Of a stretch of 64,000 nucleotides of DNA, positions 50,238 through 59,400 are shown piece after piece. The stretch is from Leptospiraceae bacterium (lineage in GTDB: Bacteria; Spirochaetota; Leptospiria; Turneriellales; Turneriellaceae). The notes beneath the pieces are model-generated. The model saw only the letters and a program-made list of their open reading frames with translations, was not told where the DNA came from and searched no databases. The stretch covers positions 434,001 to 498,000 of the forward strand of contig JANWWS010000013.1 in the NCBI GenBank assembly GCA_025055765.1, given 5' to 3'. Each line of letters begins with the position of its first letter. The stretch's first letter is position 1. Made by a program: the position numbers and the translations under genes.

Positions 50238-50333
50238 GGCCGCCACAGGGCGCAAAGTATTTTTCCAATACGAGAAGAGAAAATTTGTGAAAAATATATT
50301 TTACAAATTTTACATGTAAGCCAAGCCTTGACC

Positions 50334-50789
50334 ATGCCTGCTTTGCGTAAAATTTGGCCAATCACCTTTGCTCTCTTTTGTGCCAGCTACCCTGCCTATA
50401 TTTCTGATAATATGCTACAAAACCTAAGCGAAGAAGAAGCCCTGCGTTTGCGCGAAAAAGAGCAGCTTGTCCTTGATAAAAAAAAAGAATATGATGATGC
50501 AAAATCGGCCTATTTTTTAGCAAAACAAGAACTTGAGCAATACAAAAGGGAAGTTCCTTCTGTTAAAGAAGAAAAAAAGCTTCTAGAACTCGAAGAAAAA
50601 GAAGCAGTTTATGCTCAAACTTTAAAGCTGCGCCAGCAAGAGTTTATGTTAGTCTTAGCTGAGCTCGAAGAATACAAAGCAAAACTTTTAGCAACTAGAA
50701 TGCCCTTTGATACAAAACCATATGAAGAGCAAAGAAGGGAAGAACAAAATCGCCTAGAAAAACTAAAGAAAAAACAACAGGAGAAATAA
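50334..50789 (+). CDS. periplasmic coiled-coil protein of unknown function
   Basis: From the ATG at 50334 the 151-residue protein has a signal peptide (ALRKIWPITFALFCASYPAY) and a mature part made almost entirely of charged heptads rich in Glu, Lys and Leu (about 35-150). I see no globular domain. It is transcribed just upstream of the OmpA-like gene, whose N-terminal half is also coiled coil, with 1 nt between them. The two could form a periplasmic complex; this is inference. Confidence 0.65.
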   Translation: MPALRKIWPITFALFCASYPAYISDNMLQNLSEEEALRLREKEQLVLDKKKEYDDAKSAYFLAKQELEQYKREVPSVKEEKKLLELEEKEAVYAQTLKLRQQEFMLVLAELEEYKAKLLATRMPFDTKPYEEQRREEQNRLEKLKKKQQEK

Positions 50790-50790
50790 T

Positions 50791-51933
50791 ATGAAGCCTC
50801 TCTTGTACTTACCCTTAACTTTTCCTCTCGCGGCCGCTTTCTACTACACACCAAGAGAATACCGAGAGCTTGAAAGCGAAAAATATGCCCTCGAGCTTGA
50901 ACTAAAGCATCTACAGGAGCGCTACCTTAACGAAAGACTCTCCTTTCGTGAAAAAATAGCGAGTCTTGAAAAATCTCTTGAGGAGCTCCAAAAAGAATAT
51001 GATGAAAAAAAGCGGCAATTTGCACAAATAACGCGGCAAAATAACGAAAAAATTGTAAGCCTAGAATATGAGAACCAAAACCTTAAATTAACTCTCGAGA
51101 ATACCCAGCGTGAAAAAGCCGAAAACGAAAGACTTTCCCAGCTTGAGCTCAACCGCTTAAGAGGGGAGCTGGCTCTCTTAAAACAAGAAGCAAGTGCAAA
51201 AGAAAAGGCTCTTTTAGACGAAAAAGCGAAAAGTGAGTTCAATCTAATCTCAGAAATAAAACAGCTTAAAAAAGAACTATTTGAGGAAAGAGAAAAAACA
51301 AGACGAGATATGGAGGAACTAAGCCGGCAACATCGACTTAAATACATGGAACTGGAAAAAAACAATAGTGAGCTACAACAAGAGCTTTGGCAAAAAGAAG
51401 CAGAAAATAAAAAGCTCAAAGCAAAACTTCAAGAGCTAGAGAATATAAAAGAAAGCCAGAGAAAAGAACTGGAAAAATTAGCCGAACAAGCAAGGGCACT
51501 TGAGGAAAAACTGAAAGAAGAAATCACACTCGGGGGTATTAAGCTAAAACGCTTGAAAGATCGGCTCGTCATTAACCTTGAAAACAAAATCCTTTTTGAC
51601 TCGGGTAGTGCCATGTTACGTAGCGATGAGATAAGACGCACCTTAGATAAGATTGCCGAAATTCTAGCCCAATATGGAGAAAACCAAATTGTCATTGAAG
51701 GGCATACCGATGATGTACCAATTCGCAATGAGAAATTTCGGGACAACTGGCAGCTCTCCACAGAAAGAGCGATGTCGGTACTTTACCACTTGTTGCGCAA
51801 CCCCAAACTTGATCCCTCCCGTTTTCGCATTTTGGGAGCAGGACCCTACCAGCCACTTTTACCTAACACCACATCCGAAAACAGGGCCCAAAACCGCCGT
51901 GTGGATATTGTCATATATCCCCCCTCTCCCTGA
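50791..51933 (+). CDS. OmpA/Pal-like peptidoglycan-binding protein with long coiled coil
   Basis: The 380-residue protein has a short signal-like N terminus (MKPLLYLPLTFPLAAAFYY) and a long coiled coil (about 25-245). Its C-terminal OmpA-like domain (about 255-378) contains LFDSGSAMLR, VIEGHTDDVPIRNEKFRDNW, LSTERAMSV and ENRAQNRRVDIVIYP. These residues bind diaminopimelate in murein, so the protein probably bridges murein and another envelope layer. It overlaps the convergent SDR gene by 23 nt. A MotB role is unlikely because no membrane ion-channel helix with the required Asp is seen. Confidence 0.85.
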   Translation: MKPLLYLPLTFPLAAAFYYTPREYRELESEKYALELELKHLQERYLNERLSFREKIASLEKSLEELQKEYDEKKRQFAQITRQNNEKIVSLEYENQNLKLTLENTQREKAENERLSQLELNRLRGELALLKQEASAKEKALLDEKAKSEFNLISEIKQLKKELFEEREKTRRDMEELSRQHRLKYMELEKNNSELQQELWQKEAENKKLKAKLQELENIKESQRKELEKLAEQARALEEKLKEEITLGGIKLKRLKDRLVINLENKILFDSGSAMLRSDEIRRTLDKIAEILAQYGENQIVIEGHTDDVPIRNEKFRDNWQLSTERAMSVLYHLLRNPKLDPSRFRILGAGPYQPLLPNTTSENRAQNRRVDIVIYPPSP

Positions 51934-52711
51934 GGCGGGCTTTTTCTTTTTGATAACGCCAGTATAGCCCCTCACGAAAAATCAGAGGCAAAAAGTGAGC
52001 CCCAAACTGAAAGATTTTGTTGGCAAAGCCAGGGGCCACTTCTCTCTGGCGTTTGTGAACCACCTGCCAAATAATCTCTGCAATTTCCTGGGGGGATTTT
52101 ACACTAATGTTCGACCTCTCAGCCTGACCATCACTTGGCTCTCGGTTATGGAAATCCGTAGCAACTCCAGCTAGACGCAAAATAGATACCTTAATGCGAC
52201 GCTCTCTAAGCTCAAGCTCCCATGCCTCCGCTAGCTTTTCAAGGGCAGCTTTGCTTGCGCTGTAGATGCCTCTATTGGGGATTCCCCAGACCGCCGCAAG
52301 AGAGGAGACCATAACAATCTGTCCCTTCTTTTGCAAAAAGCCAAGAGCAGCCTGGGTTGCTGCCACCACCCCCAGGACATTTACGGCAAATACCTGCTCT
52401 GCCTTTCGCAGATCAATCTGGCCGAGCTCACCAATATGGTTAATGCCCGCATTGTTAAGCAAAACATCCAACTTAAGCTCATGTTTTTTAAAAAAATCCC
52501 TAAGTAGGAACTCTGCCTCAGGTTTTGCCAAATCGCAGGCCAGGGCCAGGTGTCCCTCGCCTGGTAGCCCTGAAATAACCTTCGTTAATTTTTCTTCCTG
52601 GCGGGCAATCCCCACCACACTCCATGACCTAAGAGCAAAGAGGCGGGCCGTACTTTCCCCAATACCTGAAGAAGCACCTGTTATACAAATGACATGCCTC
52701 CCCTTTGCCAT
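51911..52711 (-). CDS. short-chain dehydrogenase/reductase
   Basis: The 266-residue protein is a classical SDR. The Rossmann nucleotide motif TGASSGIGEST is near residue 11, LNNAGINHIGE near 86, and the catalytic Ser/Tyr/Lys set in VSSLAAVWG and IYSASKAAL near 155. Arg residues after strand 2 (GIARQEEKL) suggest NADP(H). The substrate is unknown. The C-terminal helix FREGLYWRYQKEKARLRERG is basic. It lies 41 nt after the CapA-like gene on the same strand. Confidence 0.88.
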   Translation of the reverse strand: MAKGRHVICITGASSGIGESTARLFALRSWSVVGIARQEEKLTKVISGLPGEGHLALACDLAKPEAEFLLRDFFKKHELKLDVLLNNAGINHIGELGQIDLRKAEQVFAVNVLGVVAATQAALGFLQKKGQIVMVSSLAAVWGIPNRGIYSASKAALEKLAEAWELELRERRIKVSILRLAGVATDFHNREPSDGQAERSNISVKSPQEIAEIIWQVVHKRQREVAPGFANKIFQFGAHFLPLIFREGLYWRYQKEKARLRERGDI

Positions 52712-52752
52712 GGAAAAACTTATCTCTAAAGTGCTTTTTGAAAACCAAAAAA

Positions 52753-53769
52753 CTATTCTTTTATTTTTAAATTCCCCTCATCGTCTAAAACTAGCTTTGT
52801 TTCTGGGAAGTCCTCTCTTATGAGTTTTTGCAGAAGCTTTATTGTTTTCTTTTCTGGGTCATAAGCGGGTATATTCGCCTTGCTTAACTCGAGTGGTATA
52901 ACGCGGCCTCTCATAAAATCTCCTTTTTCATTAAGCTCTGCCTCGAGGATAAGAGAGTGGTTCGTATAACCTTTTGTTCCAAAAACATAATAACCCATAA
53001 AATTGCCTAGGGAGTAGGCAATAAGTTTTCCTTTGTAGAGCTCTAGGGCACGGGGGACATGAGGTCCGTGTCCAATCACAATGTCGGCCCCAGCATCAAT
53101 CATAGCTCGTGAAAAAGCAACAACATTGCCTCGGTTTTCCCCCACATACATCTCTATTTGGTTTCTTGTGTGGATGTAGGCACTGCCTTCAGCTCCACCA
53201 TGGAAGGTTACGACCACAATCTCAGCCCCCCCTTTCCTTGCCTTTTTCACAAGCTCAGCGCCTTTTTTTAAATCATGTATGGAGTTATGTCTAAGATAGC
53301 TAAAGCCAATAGCCGCTACTTTTTTTCCTCCCAGTTGCATATACTCAATATGGTCAAGCATACCTGTTACCGAAATGCCATACTGGCGCAAGGCCTTTTG
53401 GGTATCGACATAACCCTCATAAAAAAAATCCCCACTGTGATTATTTGCCACATTCATTAAATGAAAACCTACATCGGCTAGGACCTTGGCATATTCGGGA
53501 GGAGCTCGGAAAGCAAACATATTAGGTCGTGAAATATTCTTAGCAGAACGAGGATGGTCGGTGAGCGTTCCTTCGTAATTACCCATTAAGAGATGAGCTC
53601 CCTTGAGATATTCTTCAACATGGCGGAAAAGGGTCTTCCGGGGATTCTTTGGTAGTCTATCAACAGGGTAATTTGTACCAAAAACTAAATCACCCACCGC
53701 CTTAATCCTAAATGTCTGGGCAAAAAGAAATTCAAAGACAAGAACAACAAACGCAAGATAGTGCTTCAT
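52753..53769 (-). CDS. CapA-family (PGA_cap) metallophosphoesterase-like secreted protein
   Basis: From the ATG at 53769 the 338-residue protein has a signal peptide (MKHYLAFVVLVFEFLFAQ) and a CapA fold. Visible motifs are AVGDLVFGTN, LMGNYEGTLTD, NVANNHSGDFFYEG, VVTFHGGAEGS, IVIGHGPHVPRALE and IAYSLGNFMG. These are the conserved metal-site blocks of the family linked to poly-gamma-glutamate capsule synthesis. No pgsB/C genes are nearby, so the family label does not establish a capsule role. The upstream in-frame TTG at 53802 would place residues before the signal and is unlikely. Confidence 0.88.
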   Translation of the reverse strand: MKHYLAFVVLVFEFLFAQTFRIKAVGDLVFGTNYPVDRLPKNPRKTLFRHVEEYLKGAHLLMGNYEGTLTDHPRSAKNISRPNMFAFRAPPEYAKVLADVGFHLMNVANNHSGDFFYEGYVDTQKALRQYGISVTGMLDHIEYMQLGGKKVAAIGFSYLRHNSIHDLKKGAELVKKARKGGAEIVVVTFHGGAEGSAYIHTRNQIEMYVGENRGNVVAFSRAMIDAGADIVIGHGPHVPRALELYKGKLIAYSLGNFMGYYVFGTKGYTNHSLILEAELNEKGDFMRGRVIPLELSKANIPAYDPEKKTIKLLQKLIREDFPETKLVLDDEGNLKIKE

Positions 53770-53850
53770 GCTTTCGCACAGGAAAGGTAAGTTAGCTGTC
53801 AAGCTAAAACATTATGTCACATAACCTTTTTCTTTAAGATAAGGAGCTTC

Positions 53851-54297
53851 TCAAATTTCAGGCCTAGTACTTTCTTCGGCTTCCCGGCTAGCACGAATTG
53901 CTTCTTCTAGAGCATTTTGAAAGTCGCGCTCCCTTTGAAATTCTTTTTGCCATTTTTTTATCCTTTCCTGTAGTTCACCTAAACCTTGGCGCAGAGCCTG
54001 GTAGGTTTGATGAAATTTCTCCTCAATCTTTTTTTTGTTTTCTGTTAGCTCGGGATACCTATTGGCAAGTTCCCTATACTCTTGAGCGGTTTTCTTTACC
54101 GATTCACCATACTGACGCAATATTTCTATTACTTCCTCTTTAGATTTTGCTGTCCGAGCTTTCTTTAGCAAATCATTTAACTTTTGCCTCGCCCCTTGCA
54201 TGATCTTCTCTACTTCCTGAAGATATTTTTCTTCCCGGCTTTGACAAAAGGCCAAGAGGAAAACCACAAACCACAAAAAGACAACTCCACCTCTCAT
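53851..54297 (-). CDS. small helical lipoprotein
   Basis: The 148-residue protein has a lipoprotein signal (FLWFVVFLLAFC, Cys 18) followed by an uninterrupted charged helical region with heptad character (LQEVEKIMQGARQKLNDLLK; KKIEEKFHQTYQALRQGLGE). I do not recognise a family. It is in line with the UbiA-like, lipoprotein and CapA-like genes on the minus strand, with gaps of about 80-90 nt on both sides. Confidence 0.6.
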   Translation of the reverse strand: MRGGVVFLWFVVFLLAFCQSREEKYLQEVEKIMQGARQKLNDLLKKARTAKSKEEVIEILRQYGESVKKTAQEYRELANRYPELTENKKKIEEKFHQTYQALRQGLGELQERIKKWQKEFQRERDFQNALEEAIRASREAEESTRPEI

Positions 54298-54350
54298 GAA
54301 GTTAGGTTAACGAAAATGCGAGCTTGCATCAACGAAAAAATCAACCAGAT

Positions 54351-54373
54351 TTTTGGGAAACCTTGTCCCAAAA
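54351..54373. terminator. possible hairpin after the UbiA-like gene
   Basis: TTTTGGGA and TCCCAAAA (54351-54358 and 54366-54373) form an 8-bp stem with a 7-nt loop, just after the stop at 54387. No continuous U tract adjoins it on the minus strand, so termination is uncertain. Confidence 0.35.
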
Positions 54374-54386
54374 GCAAAAAATCTTT

Positions 54387-55841
54387 TTAGATAGAGAACA
54401 AAACCAAGATAACAGAAAGGGTACTGAGAAAAGCATAAAACCACTTTGCCTTGGCCGAGTTTAAGAGAAAGTAGGCTGCTATTGCGGAAAGAATGGCATG
54501 TGTAACTAGAGAAAAAGCATCAGAATAATAGAGATAACCTGCTATTATAAGAAAGATAAAGCTGGTTACGGCATAGAGACGCTGAAAGAGCCTTAGCCTT
54601 ACCCCCTTTTTATATAAATAGGTGTAGAAAGTAACCCTTTTTTCATGAAAGTCTTGGCGGATGTCTTTCGCATCTTTAGCTACGGAAAAAAAAGAAAAAC
54701 CCCCAAAAAGCACCAATGAGTAAATGACTGTTTCTTTATGGGGAAAATCAATTTGGCCTGCCATGGCCCCTGTAAGATAGCTGAACATCCCCCATAAACC
54801 CTCAATTTTCATCGAGCCATAGGCAGTGTTGCGTGCCTCATAAAAGGGGTAGTGGTAAAGTACGGATAGGCTCCAGCTGGCAAGTCCTAAGAGGGCAAAT
54901 TTATAACCTGCAAATAAAATCATGAGAATAATAGCTACCGCAAAAAAATTGGCTACCAAACCATGTCGATAAAGCGAGGGATGTTTTTGTGGATCTACCT
55001 TACATTGGAAGTCATTATGGGCAATGGCCACCAGAGCTGCGCTTAGAGTAACCCCTAAGGCCATGAGATAATGCGGGAACATAGCCATACTTTGTCTAAG
55101 CCCAGCCCAAGTTGCGAGTAAGAAAGGAGCCACGTGAAAGAGTCGCCTTAGATAATTTTTCAAAGACTTAGTCATGTGAGCATCCACAAACCAAGAAAGA
55201 AAAACTTGCATGAGAGCTATAGCATAAACAATTTGGCGTTTTTGACTAAAACTATAGCTTGAAAATCCCTCAGGGGTGGGTATTTCTCCAAAAAGTAACA
55301 ACATCCCTGAAGCCGGTAGGGCTAGGGAATAGGTTAGGTAGGCAAGATAGCCCAGAAACAAGGAGAGAAATGCTTTTCCTATATTTTTTTTTATGTAATA
55401 TACATAGGTAAAAACTAGAAAAAAGGAAAGCCAAATGGTTATAGCCTCCCCAAGGGGATAGTTTTTGGCGGGATTATAACCAAGCCAGGGAAAATTTTCC
55501 CAATCTCTCGTGACAAAATAGCCATAAAATACGGAATGGGTTTTATCGGTACCAAGCAGAAAATCTATAATGGGGGGAAGTAGCCCTAAAAGTGTAGCGA
55601 AGGTAACTGCTTGCAGGATTTTCTCATATGCCAATCCCAAGAGAGATAAAAAAAAACCATAAACAAAGGGCAAAGACAAGTAAAAAGGAACAAAAGCCAA
55701 AACATCACTAGCTCTTGCCTCAATACCAAAAAAAACATGCTCTAATATCCCCCTCGCTATGCCCACAAAGAGGGAAAAAAAAAGCAGGGTTTGAAGAGAA
55801 AAATCAGTCTTTCTTTGTCGCAGGATCCAAAAGCGGATCAT
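54387..55841 (-). CDS. polytopic membrane protein with UbiA-like C-terminal half
   Basis: The 484-residue protein has about 13-14 predicted membrane segments. The first half (about 1-215) has no recognised family. The second half shows two aspartate motifs spaced as in UbiA prenyltransferases: AHNDFQCKVD near residue 275 (usual NDxxDxxxD, one Asp replaced by Cys and one residue shorter) and KDAKDIRQDFHEKRVTF near 387 (DxxDxxxD). UbiA enzymes join a prenyl chain to an aromatic or other acceptor in the membrane. Function here is uncertain and the first motif is degenerate. Its ATG overlaps the upstream lipoprotein stop (TGATG). Confidence 0.5.
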   Translation of the reverse strand: MIRFWILRQRKTDFSLQTLLFFSLFVGIARGILEHVFFGIEARASDVLAFVPFYLSLPFVYGFFLSLLGLAYEKILQAVTFATLLGLLPPIIDFLLGTDKTHSVFYGYFVTRDWENFPWLGYNPAKNYPLGEAITIWLSFFLVFTYVYYIKKNIGKAFLSLFLGYLAYLTYSLALPASGMLLLFGEIPTPEGFSSYSFSQKRQIVYAIALMQVFLSWFVDAHMTKSLKNYLRRLFHVAPFLLATWAGLRQSMAMFPHYLMALGVTLSAALVAIAHNDFQCKVDPQKHPSLYRHGLVANFFAVAIILMILFAGYKFALLGLASWSLSVLYHYPFYEARNTAYGSMKIEGLWGMFSYLTGAMAGQIDFPHKETVIYSLVLFGGFSFFSVAKDAKDIRQDFHEKRVTFYTYLYKKGVRLRLFQRLYAVTSFIFLIIAGYLYYSDAFSLVTHAILSAIAAYFLLNSAKAKWFYAFLSTLSVILVLFSI

Positions 55842-56431
55842 CAGTACTCCCGCAATGGGGCTCGGAAGGGATCAGCATAATATTGAACAAGTTCACTGCT
55901 TTCGCGTCTCTCAGCCCTAAGTCTTATACGATAGCCATCTGTCAGGTAATACCAGAGCCTATTTTCCTTTTCGTAAACCAACACACTCTCCTCCACGTAT
56001 TCTCTACCCTGTCCATCTCTTTTAAGAAGCCGTAGAATAAATCTTGAGCTGTTCTTATATGGGTATAGTTTTCCCTGACTTGCACTAAGGTTGTAGTGCC
56101 TTACGACAAAAAGCTGATACACAAAAGGATTTTCCATGCGAAAAAATAAATCACTATCTTTTAAGAGATTTTCTATAACTTCAGGACTGTTTTCATGAGC
56201 CTGTGGTTGATAATTCTTGAGAAAACGCTGGCGAATGTAGTGGGAAAAATCACTATGCTCGGCTATCCAAAGACCTCTCCCCTCACCGTCATATAATGGT
56301 GGGTTTGTAAAAAAAAGCCTCACCACCTCATAGCGGGGGTCCTCTTGGAATAGCCCTCCCCGCTCTTTATTGTCCCGGCTACAAAAAAAAGTAAAAGTAA
56401 GCAATAAAAAGAGCCAGAAAGAATACGCCAT
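55841..56431 (-). CDS. lipoprotein of unknown function
   Basis: The 196-residue protein has a lipoprotein signal (FWLFLLLTFTFFC, Cys 17). The mature part is beta-rich and aromatic, with no recognised domain (VRLFFTNPPLYDGEGRGLWI; RFILRLLKRDGQGREYVEES; RLWYYLTDGYRIRLRAERR). It begins 1 nt after the stop of the giant lipoprotein gene and overlaps the UbiA-like gene by 1 nt, so these three are probably one transcription unit. Confidence 0.6.
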   Translation of the reverse strand: MAYSFWLFLLLTFTFFCSRDNKERGGLFQEDPRYEVVRLFFTNPPLYDGEGRGLWIAEHSDFSHYIRQRFLKNYQPQAHENSPEVIENLLKDSDLFFRMENPFVYQLFVVRHYNLSASQGKLYPYKNSSRFILRLLKRDGQGREYVEESVLVYEKENRLWYYLTDGYRIRLRAERRESSELVQYYADPFRAPLREY

Positions 56432-59400
56432 CTAGGGTGGCTGGATGGCCGCATCAACAGCCGGGTCAAGCTTACAGCTTGCCGACTGATAATTTCTTTC
56501 TGTTTTCCAGCTGCCTCCATTCATAAAGCAACTTTGCGCAAGCGCGCGACCCGTACCAGAGGCGTTAGCTCCACTACAATAGGTACCAAAGTAGAAGCCA
56601 TAGGAGGAACCGCTGGACGTGTTTCCCAAATCACCCGCATTTAAGCCTTCTTGGACACAGAGCCAATTGTTAGTATCCCGGTTTTCATCGTTTCTGGTAC
56701 AATAACTCTGGACCCCCGCGGCAGGATCACTGTCAATTACAACCGTGCCATCAAAACCACGCGGGGGAGGAAAGCCGACCCAACTGTTATTTGTCGTCAT
56801 AACCCAACCCACAATACCACTACCCTCTCCTTTAAGCACACTCCATAAATCATTTCCATTATTCGTACTATTGTTGTTTTCTGTATTGGAGCCAATCCCA
56901 TCATCCATGTTGCCAGCTATACTGCTAAGCCCATTCCATATGATGCGGTCTGTTTCGTCTTCTATGGTCACGACGAAACTACCTCCAGATTCCTCTGGCA
57001 GGTAAGCTTGGCAGTTTTCGGTTCTTACTCCTTGATTTGTACCCCATTGATAGTTTCCATACTTGTAACCGGCAGTAACCTCCCTAGCACGAATGCACTG
57101 AGGGGCTGTTGGCCTGGGATTACCCGGAGGCGACGCCGTGCCGTAGCTGCGCCCCACGGCCTTATACATCCCCCCTGAAGCACCATCACTCCAGCTTACC
57201 GCGGGACAGGCTCCCGGATGTTCGCCGTTATCCCGTGCCCAACCACAATTCATGGCAGCAATCGCCACCTGCCATCCCATGTTGAAAAGTACTCCCTCGA
57301 GATAAGGACCTGCTTCTAAATTTAAGACCGCTGCCAGCCGACGAGGACCTAACCCCGTAAATTCTAGGCAGGCGGGAGCAGAGGTACCAGCATCATTGCC
57401 AACATTTCTACGAATGATTCTCGTGCCAAAGTGTACCATGGAGGCAAATGCTTTGGCTGTCTCATCTTCGTCATCATCTAGATTGTTCGCTAAATATACT
57501 AGAGAGCGGTTAATTGCCGCCGGATGAGTGTCATTAATTAAAGCTGCGGTTACCTGCCCCGGCACCCACTTTAGGAACTGGCCCAGACTACGAATCCTGC
57601 GAGTGGAGTTAACCATATTTATGGTTTTTCCTGTGTCCTGTACATCCCCAACAACATACGAAAAGGGTAGACCATCATTGACACTGAGCATCATGGTCAC
57701 CAAGCGAGCTCGACCATCATAAGGATCGTTGTTGTTATAGTAACCCCCACTTACGAGAGTTCTTGTCGGCTTGGTATATACCGGATCATTACAGCTGTAG
57801 TACATATCGCTTACCGAAACCCAGTTGGTATTGTTGGCATGTTTTGCACGCCAGAGATAGCCGGCTGCGTTACAAGCTTCCTCGTACTGATAGGCCTGAT
57901 GCTGTAGCGTGCCACTGGCATTGACACAGGAGGGGCCATACTGGATATACTTGTCAAAAGCTGGTTTAAGCCCGCAATACTGAATACCATTTATGACACG
58001 GACCACCCTTACTTGCTGCCCGTCGGTTCGTGGCGTCGAACCGTTATAGCCTAACTTATTTACGACATCATATAGTACCAACATATCCCCCACAGCTTTG
58101 CTGGTAGAACTTGCCCCTAAAAGATCTCCCTCTCCCACATTACCACGCAGGCGGCTGTCACCTACACCGTTAATTAAAGCCAAGAGCTTGTTAAACTCTG
58201 CCCCTCGCCAAATGCCACCCGCAGCGAGGCAACCAGCGCGGGTCGTTTGTGCTGGGTGTGTGAGACAGCGCCCCACTCCAAACCATGTACCACCCGCCGA
58301 GGCACAGGTTGTCGAGTTATCCGTAGTATCATTTATCCCAGGCACATATACCGTACAAGCGTCGGCTCCATTGATTATCTTTATCATGAGATTTACATTT
58401 TGCAAATGGTTGATAATATGAGTTAGGTAACGTATGCGGTTTACTTGCGCAATGAGGTCTTTCACGTAGCTAAAATCTTGGGTCTCATTTACTAAGGCAA
58501 TGGTATCCGCAATATTGGTAATTTCGTTTATCATAACCACTGTTTTACCTAGCCGATCCACATTATTCGTGTCGCAGCCTTTGCCATCGGGGAAGCCTGA
58601 CATAGTGGCACAGCCGCCCCCGCTAGGATTGGCCCCATATTTGGGACTTACATCGGCAGCTAGGCCCACGGCAGATCCATAGGTTAGATTACCCATACTA
58701 TTCAACAAATCAAGAAGACGAGCTGAATTCGGAGAGTTATTTATGAGTTGCACGACAAGATTGATGTTTGTCGCTTCGTTAATGGTCCGGTTTAAATATA
58801 CCATTCTCTCAATGTTCAATATGAGGTCGGTTAAAATGGGAAATTTATCTATGGGCGTAGTCTGTACTCCATTAACAAGAGAAATCACATTGCCAATGCC
58901 CCCTGTTACGTTGTTTATAAGCGAAATAAGTTTGCCTAATTTGTCGTGGTCAGGGCTCATCTTCATGCGGTCGCCCCCCGTGTTGTTTGTGGGATATTTG
59001 GGCGTCGGATCACCAAAATTTGCCGTAGCATCGCCGCAGGTATCAATAATTCTTTCAATACGTGTGATATCCGTGGTATTGGGATGATTTAATAAATCTT
59101 GAATTAGACTGACATTGCCCGTTTCTGACACCATACGGGACAGATACTTAATACGATTCGTATTTTGAACTAAGTAGGATAGATAGCCTAGGCGAGCATA
59201 GGTAGTTCCATTTACTAACGAAGCAATATTATATCCTCCGTTTGCACCCATATCCCCCACCAAGGTGGTTAGCCGGCCAAAGATATCCGCTGTAGCGTTC
59301 GATGTTGCATCATTGTAGCGAGGGCTACTCATGGTGCGCAGCTCCCATAAGACCTCAACCATCCTGCGCATGCCACTTTTAACTGGGGCATCCGGATCCA

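Noticed and set aside
50922-51761. Minus-strand frames opposite the OmpA-like gene
   Set aside because: Ser/Phe/Cys-rich antisense frames opposite a Lys/Glu coiled coil, a usual artefact; the plus-strand protein has a clear OmpA domain.
52753-53769. Capsule (poly-gamma-glutamate) biosynthesis locus
   Set aside because: Only the CapA-like protein is present; no PgsB/CapB ligase or PgsC-type membrane subunit is nearby, and CapA homologs have other roles.
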